Source: Enterovibrio sp045679545
GTDB lineage: Bacteria; Pseudomonadota; Gammaproteobacteria; Enterobacterales; Vibrionaceae
DNA: 64,000 nucleotides
NCBI RefSeq assembly: GCF_045679545.1
Contig: NZ_CP166194.1
Coordinates: 2,418,001-2,482,000 of the forward strand
Direction of reading: 5' to 3'
The notes under the pieces are model-generated. The model did no database searches and was not told where the DNA came from. It saw nothing but the letters and a program-made list of their open reading frames with translations. Both the position numbers and the translations under genes were made by a program. Below are positions 43,087 to 52,546 of this stretch, piece by piece; position 1 is the first letter of the stretch, and each line of letters begins with the position of its first letter.

Positions 43087-44505
43087 ATGACGGAACTAAA
43101 AGAACTATTCGTATCCTTTGTCGATGCCGGGAATGGCTTGCTATGGGGAAGCGTGCTTATTTACCTTTTGATCGGCGCGGGTCTGTACTTCACTCTTCGC
43201 ACGGGTTTCCTCCAATTTCGCTCTTTCGGGCACATGTTCGAGCTCATCAAAGGCAGCCGCCAAGGCGCTGATGGTGGCATCTCCTCTTTCCAAGCATTCA
43301 GCACTAGCCTCGCCGCTCGCGTAGGCACGGGTAACATGGCTGGCGTGGCCGTTGCTATTTATCTGGGTGGTCCTGGTGCCATATTCTGGATGTGGGTGAC
43401 CGCATTGGTCGGTATGTCGACCAGCTTTGTGGAATCAACACTGGCTCAAGCCTACAAAGTCAACCACAAAGACAACACGTTCCGTGGTGGCCCGGCTTAT
43501 TACATCGAAAAAGGGTTGGGTCAGCGCTGGCTGGGTATCGCCTTTGCGGTTTGTTTGATCGTTGCATTTGGTCTCGCATTTAATGGCGTGCAATCAAACT
43601 CAATTGCCGCCGCGATGAACACGGCATTTGGAACAGATAATACGTGGGTGGGTATCATTCTCGCACTTGGTGTTGCCCCCATCATTTTCGGTGGGATGCG
43701 CTCTGTGGCACGTGTTGCTGAACTTGTGGTGCCATTTATGGCCATTGGTTATCTGATTGTGGCCGTCTATGTTATCGCGATGAACATTGGTGTATTACCT
43801 GAGATTTTTGCCACCATCGTGAAAAGCGCCTTTGGTTTTGAACAAGCAGCTGGCGGTGCCATTGGTGCTGCGATGATGCAAGGCATCAAACGCGGTCTAT
43901 TCTCGAATGAAGCCGGTATGGGGTCGGCGCCAAACGCAGCTGCAACTGCGACAACCCGTCCAAACCACCCTGCCGCACAAGGTTATGTTCAAATGCTGGG
44001 CGTGTTTATCGACACCATCGTTATCTGTACAGCAACAGCATCTATCATTCTGCTTTCAGGCATGCTGGACACGGAAAGTGGCTTAACCGGGATTGCACTG
44101 ACGCAGGCAGCACTAGTGGCTGAAGTCGGTCCATGGGGCGCAGGCTTCATTGCGATTGCAATCTTGCTGTTTGCCTTCACGTCTTTGATTGCCAACTACT
44201 CGTATGGCGAATCAAACATCGAGTACATCTTCAAAAACAAGTTAGCGATCAACATCTACCGCATTGCCGTACTCGCGATGGTCGTTGTAGGCGCAGTGGT
44301 CGATTTACCTACTGTGTGGGCATTTGCTGATCTGTCGATGGGTATGATGGCGATCATTAACCTTGTGGCAATTATTGGTCTATCGGGTGTGGCATTTGCA
44401 TTGCTAAAAGACTACGAGAAACAACGTAAAGCAGGCAAAACGCCAACCTTCGACCGTACTCAGTTCCCCAAATTGGACAAAGAAATCGACAAGGACGTTT
44501 GGTAA
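43087..44505 (+). CDS. Alanine/glycine:sodium symporter (AGCS family)
   Basis: A 472-residue membrane protein with about 11 helices and the AGCS signature GLYFTLRTGFLQFRSF, STSLAARVGTGNMAGVA (sodium and substrate site) and FSNEAGMGSAPNAAATA. It takes up alanine or glycine with Na+. The ATG at 43087 (MTELKELFVSF) fits the family; a 19-codon longer frame runs into the structured leader. Monocistronic with its own terminator. Confidence 0.93.
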   Translation: MTELKELFVSFVDAGNGLLWGSVLIYLLIGAGLYFTLRTGFLQFRSFGHMFELIKGSRQGADGGISSFQAFSTSLAARVGTGNMAGVAVAIYLGGPGAIFWMWVTALVGMSTSFVESTLAQAYKVNHKDNTFRGGPAYYIEKGLGQRWLGIAFAVCLIVAFGLAFNGVQSNSIAAAMNTAFGTDNTWVGIILALGVAPIIFGGMRSVARVAELVVPFMAIGYLIVAVYVIAMNIGVLPEIFATIVKSAFGFEQAAGGAIGAAMMQGIKRGLFSNEAGMGSAPNAAATATTRPNHPAAQGYVQMLGVFIDTIVICTATASIILLSGMLDTESGLTGIALTQAALVAEVGPWGAGFIAIAILLFAFTSLIANYSYGESNIEYIFKNKLAINIYRIAVLAMVVVGAVVDLPTVWAFADLSMGMMAIINLVAIIGLSGVAFALLKDYEKQRKAGKTPTFDRTQFPKLDKEIDKDVW

Positions 44506-44532
44506 TAAGCCTAGGCTTAAACCTCAGTCATT

Positions 44533-44560
44533 AAAAAAGGGAGCCTTCTGGCTCCCTTTT
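44533..44560. terminator. Bidirectional terminator after the AGCS symporter
   Basis: Stem AAAAGGGAGCC/GGCTCCCTTTT, tetraloop TTCT, between convergent genes. Confidence 0.9.
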
Positions 44561-44595
44561 GTTTCTTAACAAAATCATGGGTTGGTCAGTATCGA

Positions 44596-44835
44596 CTAAG
44601 GCTCAGATCTTAAAATGCGCAATGCTTCTTTGGCGTGTTCAACGGCATCACGACCAATAGACGTCAAATACCCGCCATCTTTCGCTGTGACTAATTTTTT
44701 TTCATACAAACGTTCTGTTGCAGCAACAAGAACAGGATCAGCATCGCTGCGAACCTTTATTCCCGCCATGTCTGTTGAAAGTGTAAATTTCACCAGCACA
44801 TTCATTTCATCAAGCAGTTCTGAGGTAAAAAGCAT
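44596..44835 (-). CDS. TIGR02647 family small protein
   Basis: A 79-residue protein: MLFTSELLDEMNVLVKF, then GIKVRSDADPVLVAATERLYEKKLVT and DGGYLTSIGRDAVEHA. This fits TIGR02647, small gammaproteobacterial proteins that look like a winged-helix fragment (helices followed by a GGYLT turn). Function unknown. ATG 44835 behind GGAG; nine extra upstream codons are unlikely. Confidence 0.78.
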   Translation of the reverse strand: MLFTSELLDEMNVLVKFTLSTDMAGIKVRSDADPVLVAATERLYEKKLVTAKDGGYLTSIGRDAVEHAKEALRILRSEP

Positions 44836-45042
44836 AAGGGCTCCGCAATCATTTACAATCAATCAGTTGAGTCAATATAGACCTTCAAACGTACGGTAAA
44901 CTGTGCCGAGATCAAGAACTGGTCGATCAATTTATTCAATTTCCCGTAAAACCTCAAAAATTTGATTTATGCCACATCTTGAGCGTGCTTCGATTTAAGA
45001 AATCGCACTTCATGACGCGGTGTATGGCGTGGTAACTGGCAA

Positions 45043-45072
45043 TAAAAAAGCAGCTGACGTGCAGCTGCTTTC
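45043..45072 (-). terminator. Intrinsic terminator of the Tim44-like gene
   Basis: Minus-strand stem AAGCAGCTG/CAGCTGCTT, loop CACGT, followed by T6. Confidence 0.85.
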
Positions 45073-45110
45073 TAATATCGCTAATTTTTGTATCGCTAAA
45101 ACGCTTGGTA

Positions 45111-46001
45111 TTACGCTTGAATACCCACAATCAACCACGGCGAGTTAGCTTGTGTCATATCTCGCTCCAAGTGCCAGATATCAGTAATGTCCTCTTCGAT
45201 ACCTTCCTGACCATCGCGGTAGCGACCACTGAACTGCAAGCTCAGTTGTGCACGTTGATTGTCGTAATCGGCACGCACGATTTCTGCATCGACATACATC
45301 ACTTCTGTATGCTGCTCACCAGAAAGCTTGCGGCGTTCTTCTGACAAATCGTTGTATAACTCGGGCGTCACATACTCTTGAATCGTTTCAAGTTGGTTGT
45401 GATTCCATGCACCTTGCAAAATACGGTAATGCTCACGCGAACCATTAACAAAGCCAGCCATGTCGAAGTTAGGCGGGAAATTGAATGGCACATCGTTGTT
45501 CACCGCACCAAAACCACCACCTGTTGACGATGTTGCTGTCGACTCACGAGACTGAGCCTGCTCGTGATAATAGCCATTACTTTTTGGCTCACTATTCCCA
45601 GCATACGCTTGTTGATTCGGCTGACTTATTGCGCCATTCTTTGCCGCCATCAAGCTCTTGAAGATCTTAAACAGAACAAATGCAATCACAGCGATGATCA
45701 GAAAATCCATGATCTGGAAGCCATCAAACGCGCCACCAAACATCGCCGCAATCAAACCACCAGCAAGAAGACCGCCCATCAAACCACCCAACATGCCTTT
45801 CTTCGACGAAGATTTCGCCGCAGCAGCAGGATCGTTTTGCTTGTTAATGGAATTCGTGTTGGTTGGTTGAGATTTAGGTGCTGGTGCAGTCTTAAAGCTT
45901 TTGCCGAAAGATTTCCCGCCACCAAATTTTTTCGCTTCAGCATGTGGGGCAGAGAGCACCATCACAAACATTAGCGCGAACAATCCAAAAAAACGTTTCA
46001 T
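45111..46001 (-). CDS. Tim44-like domain membrane protein
   Basis: A 296-residue protein. Signal peptide or N-terminal helix (MKRFFGLFALMFVMVLSAPHAEA), a Gly/Lys/Ser-rich stretch, a Gly-rich hydrophobic segment (GMLGGLMGGLLAGGLIAAMFGG) and a membrane helix (IMDFLIIAVIAFVLFKIF). A C-terminal Tim44-like domain (about 185-296) begins FDMAGFVNGSREHYRILQGAWNHNQLETI and ends with ITDIWHLERD. Bacterial members are predicted inner-membrane proteins of unknown role. Monocistronic, divergent from the TM2 gene. Confidence 0.85.
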   Translation of the reverse strand: MKRFFGLFALMFVMVLSAPHAEAKKFGGGKSFGKSFKTAPAPKSQPTNTNSINKQNDPAAAAKSSSKKGMLGGLMGGLLAGGLIAAMFGGAFDGFQIMDFLIIAVIAFVLFKIFKSLMAAKNGAISQPNQQAYAGNSEPKSNGYYHEQAQSRESTATSSTGGGFGAVNNDVPFNFPPNFDMAGFVNGSREHYRILQGAWNHNQLETIQEYVTPELYNDLSEERRKLSGEQHTEVMYVDAEIVRADYDNQRAQLSLQFSGRYRDGQEGIEEDITDIWHLERDMTQANSPWLIVGIQA

Positions 46002-46268
46002 TGCAAACCTTTACGTTTCGTTTCAAGACTACGCACAACGCGCAACATCTCCTAATGCTAAGCCCCTCGCAATTAAAGTCAATCTATGCAACCGTTGAAA
46101 GTGTTACCAATCGTTTACCATCGCCCGGTCTTGACTCATTTTTTTCGAGCGAGACCATTCTTCATTTAGCGACATTGTTGAAAAAGTATGGCTGAATATG
46201 CTTTACATTAGTCACTTTGCAAGTGAGTTGTTTTACACTCTCGCGATAAATGCTTTTTGGGATATCTC

Positions 46269-46664
46269 ATGAACGATACACACAGTAAAACAATCGGTTA
46301 TATACTCTGGATTTTTGGTTTCCTTGGCGCTCACCGCTTCTATTATGGCAAGCCCGTTACAGGTACGATTTGGTTGTTCACCTTCGGACTGTTGGGTATA
46401 GGCTGGATAATTGACCTATTTTTGATCCCGTCAATGGATCGCGAAGCTGACCTTCGTTTTAACACTGGCCAATACGACTATTCTGTCGCTTGGATTTTGC
46501 TCACATTTCTTGGTTTATTCGGTGTTCACCGCATGTACATGGGGAAATGGCTCACCGGTATTCTTTATCTCTTTACAGGTGGATTTTTCCTGATCGGGTT
46601 GATTTATGACTTTTGGACACTAAACGACCAAGTGTCTATCAAAAACGCCCAGCGTTTCTCTTAA
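46269..46664 (+). CDS. TM2 domain-containing membrane protein
   Basis: A 131-residue protein with two TM2 repeats: IGYILWIFGFLGAHRFYYGK...GTIWLFTFGLLGIGWIIDLFLIP and then VAWILLTFLGLFGVHRMYMGKWLTGILYLFTGG. Each carries the G-x-H-R-F/M-Y-G-K turn. TM2 proteins are small membrane proteins with no agreed role. ATG 46269 fits with GGGAT upstream; a TTG four codons earlier is possible. It ends before a 12-bp inverted repeat. Confidence 0.85.
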   Translation: MNDTHSKTIGYILWIFGFLGAHRFYYGKPVTGTIWLFTFGLLGIGWIIDLFLIPSMDREADLRFNTGQYDYSVAWILLTFLGLFGVHRMYMGKWLTGILYLFTGGFFLIGLIYDFWTLNDQVSIKNAQRFS

Positions 46665-46688
46665 TTACCCGCAACATCCCTCACCTAA

Positions 46689-46725
46689 GCCTCTCAGTTT
46701 TCTCTATATCTTCAAACTGAGAGGC
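46689..46725. repeat. Perfect 12-bp inverted repeat after the TM2 gene
   Basis: Arms GCCTCTCAGTTT and AAACTGAGAGGC with 13-base loop, 25 bases after the TM2 stop and 72 bases before the TetR gene. Possible terminator (no T-run) or operator. Confidence 0.6.
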
Positions 46726-46764
46726 GAGTAACTTGCCCTTTAGATCCCTCGCTCCTAGAATATC

Positions 46765-46775
46765 GAACATTGTTC
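46765..46775. promoter_or_regulatory. Candidate TetR operator
   Basis: The palindrome GAACATTGTTC, centred on one T, lies 22 bases before the TetR start, where autorepression sites of this family usually occur. Inference only. Confidence 0.4.
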
Positions 46776-46796
46776 ACTATTTTGCAGCATGATGTA

Positions 46797-47396
46797 ATGG
46801 CACGCAGAAACGACCACAGTCGCGAAGAATTGGTAGAAATGACGCTACATTGCGTCGAAGACTTCTTGAAAACTGAACCCTACCAGTCACTCAGCCTCCG
46901 AAAAATCGCCGCCATAATAGGCTACGTACCGAGTACATTGGTTAACATTTTTGGTAGCTACAATATTTTGCTACTGCATGTTGTCGCCCGCACTCTTGAC
47001 GATCTTCAGCAACAGGCAAGAGACAAGCTAGCCAGCACCGATACCCCAAATGCCGCTCTCTTTGCACTGGCACACCTATATCTGGATTTTGCAGCCGCCA
47101 ACCCTTATCGCTGGCGATTAGTGTTCGAGCACACCATGCAAGGCGACAAAATGCCGGAATGGCACAGCGATCGCATCCAAAATATGACTGGCATGTTAGA
47201 GACCTTGCTCCGTCAGTTATCACCAAGCAAAAGCGAAGATGACATTGTACAAGCCAGTCGGGTGTTATGGTCGGGTGTTCACGGCATTACCTTGTTAAGT
47301 GTTGATGACAAATTGTTTACTGATGCACCAGTAGACGGCGGGAAGTTGATTGATAACCTGCTCACCGGATATTTATCCAGCTGGGTAGAGCGCTAA
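46797..47396 (+). CDS. TetR-family transcriptional regulator
   Basis: A 199-residue protein. N-terminal helix-turn-helix (about 8-55): VEDFLKTEPYQSLSLRKIAAIIGYVPSTLVNIFGSYNILLLHV. The C-terminal ligand domain contains FALAHLYLDFAAANPYRWRLVFEHT and VLWSGVHGITLLSV (WHG-type effector domain). It is 15 bases upstream of the LplT-PlsC fusion and probably controls it; the ligand may be a fatty-acid derivative by context. ATG 46797 chosen. Confidence 0.87.
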   Translation: MARRNDHSREELVEMTLHCVEDFLKTEPYQSLSLRKIAAIIGYVPSTLVNIFGSYNILLLHVVARTLDDLQQQARDKLASTDTPNAALFALAHLYLDFAAANPYRWRLVFEHTMQGDKMPEWHSDRIQNMTGMLETLLRQLSPSKSEDDIVQASRVLWSGVHGITLLSVDDKLFTDAPVDGGKLIDNLLTGYLSSWVER

Positions 47397-47411
47397 CAGC
47401 AAGGAAAGGCC

Positions 47412-49277
47412 ATGTCGAAACAATCAGCACTGTTAACACAGCGACGCTTTCTTCCGTATTTCGTCACCCAAGCGTTTGGCGCATTTAATGATAATGTTTA
47501 TAAGAATGTGCTGCTGATATTGGTGGCATTTGCCGCACCTGGCGCACTTGGTGTAAGCACCAATCTCTTCATTAATCTTGCTGCTGGTCTATTCATTCTG
47601 CCGTTTTTCCTTTTCTCTGCGTTTGCTGGCGAGCTGGCGGACAAATACGAAAAATCGCAGTTTATACGTATTGTTAAGTTGGTTGAGATCGCCATTATGA
47701 GTTTGGCGGCGGTTGCCTTTATCTTCGAAAGCTATTTGCTGCTGCTTTTTCTGCTCTTTTTGATGGGCACGCAATCAGCGTTTTTTGGCCCCGTCAAATA
47801 CGCATTACTGCCTCAGACACTCAAACCCACTGAACTAGTGTCGGGCAACGCCTTGGTTGAAACAGGCACCTTTTTGGCGATTTTGCTCGGCACGATTGTC
47901 GCGGGTGTCATCGCCAACCAATCAGACGCCAAATACCTCGCTGCATTTTCAGTGATCCTCTTTGCCACGCTTGGTTATCTCAGTGCGCGTTATATCCCTA
48001 AAGCAGATGCAGGCAACCCATCGCTCAACATTCGTTTTGCCCCTGTGCGCCAGATGAAAACCACCCTGCGGATCGCACACAAAGACAACGTCGTGCTGCA
48101 ATCCATTCTAGGGATCAGCTGGTTTTGGTTTTTAGGCGCCAGTTACCTCACCCAATTCCCTAACTACGCCAAGCTGTACCTCGGTGGCAATGAGGCTTCT
48201 GTTTCTTTTTTGCTGACATTGTTCTCCATTGGCATTGCACTCGGTTCATTGCTTTGTGACAGATTGTCCCGCCACAGAATCGAACCTGGCATTGTGCCAA
48301 TCGGTGCGCTTGGATTGACAATTTTTGGCGCGCACTTAATGTTTTCAACGCCTGATGTCGCCCCTGAAACGGACACTTTCCTTGCCTTTGTGTCAGAGCC
48401 GTCACTCTGGTGGGTATTCATTGATTTGCTGTTTATCGGCGTTTTTGGCGGCATTTTCATTGTCCCGCTTTATGCCATGATGCAAAGCCGCGCCGAGGAA
48501 AGTGAGCGCTCACAAGTGATTGCGGCGAACAATATCTACAACTCGCTGTTTATGGTGGTAAGCGCCATTCTCGCCATTGTGTTACTGGGAATCGTTGAAA
48601 TGAGTATTCCGGCGTTCTTTCTAACACTGGCCATTATGAACCTAGCCGTGGCATTGTATGTGGGCAAACAAGTGCCCGTTTTTGCACTTCGCTTTATCGT
48701 TTGGGTACTTAGCCACAGTATCTACCGTGTCCAACACAAAAACTTGCAGCATATTCCTGATCAAGGTGGCGCACTGCTGGTCTGTAATCACGTCAGCTAC
48801 GTCGATGCTTTGCTGCTGGCGGGCGCGTGTCCGCGCCCTATCCGCTTCGTGATGGATGCGGATTATTACCATCTGCCCGTACTGCATTATTTTTTCCGCA
48901 CGACACGCGTCATACCCATCAAGCTCACCAGCGGCTCGATTCGCTGCGCGCTCAACGAAGTTAAACAGCAACTGGAAGCCGGTGAACTTGTCTGTATTTT
49001 CCCAGAAGGACAACTGACGTCCGACGGTGACATGCACCCCTTTAAACGCGGGGTAGATTTGATCCTCAAGCAAACGCCCGTCCCCGTTATTCCAATTGCC
49101 CTCAAAGGGCTTTGGGGAAGCTATTTCAGCCGAGAAGGTGGACGCGCTTTGTTGAAGTGTCCGAGGCTTTGTCGTTCCAAAGTGGAGATTGTCGCAGGCT
49201 CGCCGGTTTCACCTTCAGAGGCATCATCAGAGCGGTTGTTCAATGACGTGAGAGCATTGCGAGGTGGCATCAGCTAA
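47412..49277 (+). CDS. LplT-like MFS transporter fused to PlsC-type acyltransferase
   Basis: A 621-residue protein. Residues 1-425 are a major facilitator permease of the lysophospholipid transporter type (FVTQAFGAFNDNVYKN opening, about 12 helices). Residues 435-621 are a 1-acyl-glycerophosphate-type acyltransferase with CNHVSYVD (N459/H460...D) and FPEGQLTSDG. It should import lysophospholipid and reacylate it. The E. coli Aas acyl-ACP synthetase domain is missing, so the acyl donor must come from elsewhere. Strong ribosome site; only 11 bases from convergent menE. Confidence 0.88.
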   Translation: MSKQSALLTQRRFLPYFVTQAFGAFNDNVYKNVLLILVAFAAPGALGVSTNLFINLAAGLFILPFFLFSAFAGELADKYEKSQFIRIVKLVEIAIMSLAAVAFIFESYLLLLFLLFLMGTQSAFFGPVKYALLPQTLKPTELVSGNALVETGTFLAILLGTIVAGVIANQSDAKYLAAFSVILFATLGYLSARYIPKADAGNPSLNIRFAPVRQMKTTLRIAHKDNVVLQSILGISWFWFLGASYLTQFPNYAKLYLGGNEASVSFLLTLFSIGIALGSLLCDRLSRHRIEPGIVPIGALGLTIFGAHLMFSTPDVAPETDTFLAFVSEPSLWWVFIDLLFIGVFGGIFIVPLYAMMQSRAEESERSQVIAANNIYNSLFMVVSAILAIVLLGIVEMSIPAFFLTLAIMNLAVALYVGKQVPVFALRFIVWVLSHSIYRVQHKNLQHIPDQGGALLVCNHVSYVDALLLAGACPRPIRFVMDADYYHLPVLHYFFRTTRVIPIKLTSGSIRCALNEVKQQLEAGELVCIFPEGQLTSDGDMHPFKRGVDLILKQTPVPVIPIALKGLWGSYFSREGGRALLKCPRLCRSKVEIVAGSPVSPSEASSERLFNDVRALRGGIS

Positions 49278-49288
49278 TCCGTCGTGCT

Positions 49289-50677
49289 TCAAAAATTTCG
49301 ATCATCGACTGTTGATTCTGTCATTTTGCTATTCAGCCAGTCAGACAAGGCGTTGCGAGATACTTTAATACCCGACGCCAGTAGATGTGTTGGCAACACA
49401 AAAACACGTTGAGGACACTGATACGGCGGCACCTGCGTTTTCGCCCATGCCAAAAAGTCCTGCGCATCGCACTCCCCTTCAATCAGCGCAACCGGTACTT
49501 GCCCCCATGTCTTGTCTGCAAGCGGCAAGACAAATAGCTGCTTGATGCCATCAAACACAATGAGTGCGCGTTCAACCGTTTCAGGCTGCACATTCTCGCC
49601 ACCGCATATAAACATGTTGTCTAAGCGGCCCATGATTTGAAGATCTTGATGGTCGTGATTGGCGGTGCACCAACTAGCTTTGTCTTTGGTCTGAAACCAA
49701 CCCCTGGTCAACGGCACCAATTCGCCATCAATCATGTAGCCTGGTGATAGTGTCTTTCCGTTGACAAGCACTTCCCCATTTGATGACAACATCAGCTCAC
49801 GATAAGGCAGCGGTTTTCCAACGGAGAAATAGCCATCGGCGCGCTTGGCCGTGATAGTCGATGCCATCTCCGTCATGCCATAGCCACACCAACAGCGAAT
49901 GCCTTGCTTCTCTGCCTGATCAACCCAGTGTTGCGGGATCACCGCACCGCCAAGCAACACAGAATGCAAACTGGCAGGCTTACCACCCCGTACAAGGCGT
50001 TCGAGCTGAGTCGGCACTAGCGAGGCATGGGTTACCCCATCCAGCGCCGTGACAAGCTTTTCACCGCGAGTATCAGCGACCTTGAGCACTGCGCCTTTTG
50101 CCAGCCAACGCCAGACAATAGCGAGGCCTGAAATGTGAAACAGTGGGAGTGACAATAACCAGCAATCAGAAGATTCAAATGGCATGAGCGAAAAGAGCCC
50201 CGTTGCACTGGCGAGATGATTTTCTGCCGTGTGAGCAACCGCTTTGGGCCTGCCACTGGAGCCGGAGGTCAGAGTCAACGTCAGACAACGCTGAGCGTCA
50301 TAGTCAAACACTGGCGCGTTAACCGAGGTGTTCAGCATCATTCCACTTGGTGTCGTTACCAAGGAATCAATGCCAATGTGGGTTAACAGATCGTTGCGAT
50401 CACGGTCTGGAAAGGCAGGATTGAGCATCAGCGTCGTGAGCCCACGTTGCCAAGCGGCAAGCATTAAGACGAGGGTGTCATAGTGATTATCACTGAGAAC
50501 TGCGATTGGTGCGGCAGTTTGCAACGAGACGTCGAAATGAACGCTGTCGATGTCAGCACAAAGCGTCTGCCAACTGATCTTGGCATCATCACGCACAATG
50601 GCCGTCGCATCAGGATGCATTGACATCCAATGCTGCCACGGCCACTGCTCGAAACGGATCAGGCTGTCTGTTGCCAT
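49289..50677 (-). CDS. menE: o-Succinylbenzoate--CoA ligase
   Basis: A 462-residue adenylate-forming ligase activating o-succinylbenzoate with CoA in menaquinone synthesis. AMP-binding P-loop LTLTSGSSGRPKAVAHT, then WCGYGMTEMASTITAKR and GRLDNMFICGGENVQPE; the C-terminal Lys lies in SGIKVSRNALSDW. I chose ATG 50677 (MATDSLIRFEQWPW), overlapping menC by 19 bases; the ATG at 50689 is also possible. Last gene of menFDHBCE; no clear terminator before the convergent neighbour. Confidence 0.93.
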   Translation of the reverse strand: MATDSLIRFEQWPWQHWMSMHPDATAIVRDDAKISWQTLCADIDSVHFDVSLQTAAPIAVLSDNHYDTLVLMLAAWQRGLTTLMLNPAFPDRDRNDLLTHIGIDSLVTTPSGMMLNTSVNAPVFDYDAQRCLTLTLTSGSSGRPKAVAHTAENHLASATGLFSLMPFESSDCWLLSLPLFHISGLAIVWRWLAKGAVLKVADTRGEKLVTALDGVTHASLVPTQLERLVRGGKPASLHSVLLGGAVIPQHWVDQAEKQGIRCWCGYGMTEMASTITAKRADGYFSVGKPLPYRELMLSSNGEVLVNGKTLSPGYMIDGELVPLTRGWFQTKDKASWCTANHDHQDLQIMGRLDNMFICGGENVQPETVERALIVFDGIKQLFVLPLADKTWGQVPVALIEGECDAQDFLAWAKTQVPPYQCPQRVFVLPTHLLASGIKVSRNALSDWLNSKMTESTVDDRNF

Positions 50678-51651
50678 ACCAGATTGCATTCGGTCAGGGA
50701 AGTCAGAGGCAACTGGCAGCCCGGCCAAGGGGTATCGAGTTGTGTACCAAACAAATCCACCGTATCTAAACCGGGAAGCGTGTCCGGTGTCAGCCAATGC
50801 GCAATGCGTGCAAGTTGATTCAAGCCAAAACTTGATTCAAGGCTTGAACTTATCACGGCATCCATGCCCAATGCGTGGGCTTGCGAGACAAGACTTTTGA
50901 CCGTGTGCAGGCTGCCAACCAATGTCGGTTTGATGACAACGGCGCGAAGCCCTTGTGCGGCTTCTAGTACAAAGTCTTCATCACGCACGGTTTCATCCCA
51001 TGCCAAGGCAATGCCTGTTTCTTGGGCAAACGCCAAGCTCTCTTTAGGTGTTTGACAAGGTTCTTCCAAGAACGCGATACGAGAACGAAAAACAGGATTC
51101 ACATACTTTGCAAATTGCTGTGCTTTAATGGGCGTCCACTGACGGTTCGCATCAAGGCGCAGCATGAGATCGGGAATCGCTTCAAGGAACATGTTAACCA
51201 CCATGCCATCGCGAATCGCCTCATACATGCCCACTTTGATTTTCGCCACTTTCTGGCCCGGCATGTCAGCAAGCTTTTGCACCAGTTCATCCGGATCACC
51301 GCTGCACAAAGGGGCTGTTAGAAAATTGCCCTGCTCAGGAAGCTCACCCTCAAGCTCTGCCAGTGCCACTGAAAAGCCAAAGGCGACAGACGGATATAGC
51401 GCGTCCCAATCAATCGGTTTGTTGGCAAGCCAATCAAGCAATACCTGCTCAATTTGCTTCGCGGCATCGTCAACGGTTTCATGGCTGAACTCCGGCAAAG
51501 GCGCGATTTCACCGCGTCCCATTTGACCATTTTCACTTAGCTCAACCACCAAGCCTTCACGCGTTGCCAGACGGGTGTGACGTAAAATCACACCACTGTC
51601 CATCGGCAGCGAATAGCGATAGATTTTCGCGTGTTTCATTGCCGCTACCAT
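50659..51651 (-). CDS. menC: o-Succinylbenzoate synthase
   Basis: A 330-residue enolase-superfamily enzyme dehydrating SHCHC to o-succinylbenzoate. Metal ligands: LRLDANRQW (Asp), AFLEEPCQTP (Glu), LAWDETVRD (Asp). Catalytic lysines: KVAKIKVG and VVIKPTLVGS. The start ATG 51651 overlaps the menB stop (TAATG), a coupling arrangement; ATG 51639 (MKHAKIYRY) is closer to the family N-terminus. Confidence 0.95.
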   Translation of the reverse strand: MVAAMKHAKIYRYSLPMDSGVILRHTRLATREGLVVELSENGQMGRGEIAPLPEFSHETVDDAAKQIEQVLLDWLANKPIDWDALYPSVAFGFSVALAELEGELPEQGNFLTAPLCSGDPDELVQKLADMPGQKVAKIKVGMYEAIRDGMVVNMFLEAIPDLMLRLDANRQWTPIKAQQFAKYVNPVFRSRIAFLEEPCQTPKESLAFAQETGIALAWDETVRDEDFVLEAAQGLRAVVIKPTLVGSLHTVKSLVSQAHALGMDAVISSSLESSFGLNQLARIAHWLTPDTLPGLDTVDLFGTQLDTPWPGCQLPLTSLTECNLVWQQTA

Positions 51652-52517
51652 TATGGGTTGCGCGGGAATTTATCGAAATCAGGGCGACGCTTTTCGTTAA
51701 ACGCGTTGCGTCCTTCCTGACCTTCTTCAGTCATATAGAACATCATGGTCGCATTGCCCGCCAATTCTTGTAAACCGGCTTGGCCATCACAGTCCGCATT
51801 CAGCGCGGCTTTCAAGCAGCGCAGCGCCATTGGGCTGTGTTGCAACACTTCACGACACCAGCGAACGGTTTCACGCTCAAGCTCTGCATAAGGCACGACA
51901 TGGTTAACCAGCCCCATATCCAACGCTTCTTGCGCATCATAGAAGCGGCACAGGAACCAAATTTCACGCGCTTTTTTCTGGCCCACAATGCGAGCCATGT
52001 AAGACGCGCCCCAGCCACCATCGAACGACCCCACTTTCGGGCCCGTCTGACCAAACTGCGCGTTATCAGCCGCAATGGTTAGATCACACATCATGTGAAG
52101 CACATGACCACCACCAACAGCATAGCCGGCGACAGCGGCGATAACCGGTTTCGGGCAAGTACGGATTTGGCGTTGGAAATCCAACACGTTTAAGTGGTGA
52201 GTACCTTGATCATCACGGTAGCCGCCGTAGTCGCCACGGATCTTCTGATCGCCACCCGAGCAAAATGCATGCTCACCTTGGCCTGTCAGCACAATGACGC
52301 CCACTTTCTCGTCATAACGCGCATCCGCTAGCGCTTTGATCATTTCGTTGACAGTTTGAGGACGAAACGCATTACGCACTTCCGGACGGTTGATGGTAAT
52401 GCGTGCAATACCGTCAACAGACTTGTGATACAGAATGTCTTCATACCCATCCGAGCAGTCGTTCCACTCTACCGATGCATAGAGTTCTTGTTCGGTTAAA
52501 CCTGTTGTAATCGCCAT
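51651..52517 (-). CDS. menB: 1,4-Dihydroxy-2-naphthoyl-CoA synthase
   Basis: A 288-residue crotonase-fold enzyme closing the naphthoquinone ring. Family motifs: GIARITINRPEVRNAFRP, FCSGGDQKIRGDYGGYRDDQG, AAVAGYAVGGGHVLHMMCDLTIAADNAQFGQTGPKVGSFDGG. Same length class as E. coli MenB (285). Ribosome site GGAAGC before ATG 52517. 29 bases after menH. Confidence 0.97.
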   Translation of the reverse strand: MAITTGLTEQELYASVEWNDCSDGYEDILYHKSVDGIARITINRPEVRNAFRPQTVNEMIKALADARYDEKVGVIVLTGQGEHAFCSGGDQKIRGDYGGYRDDQGTHHLNVLDFQRQIRTCPKPVIAAVAGYAVGGGHVLHMMCDLTIAADNAQFGQTGPKVGSFDGGWGASYMARIVGQKKAREIWFLCRFYDAQEALDMGLVNHVVPYAELERETVRWCREVLQHSPMALRCLKAALNADCDGQAGLQELAGNATMMFYMTEEGQEGRNAFNEKRRPDFDKFPRNP

Positions 52518-52546
52518 AATGCTTCCATTAATTCATCAATTAAATA

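Noticed and set aside
44615..44899. 94-codon plus-strand frame
   Set aside because: Antisense to the TIGR02647 gene, low-complexity Ser/Thr content.
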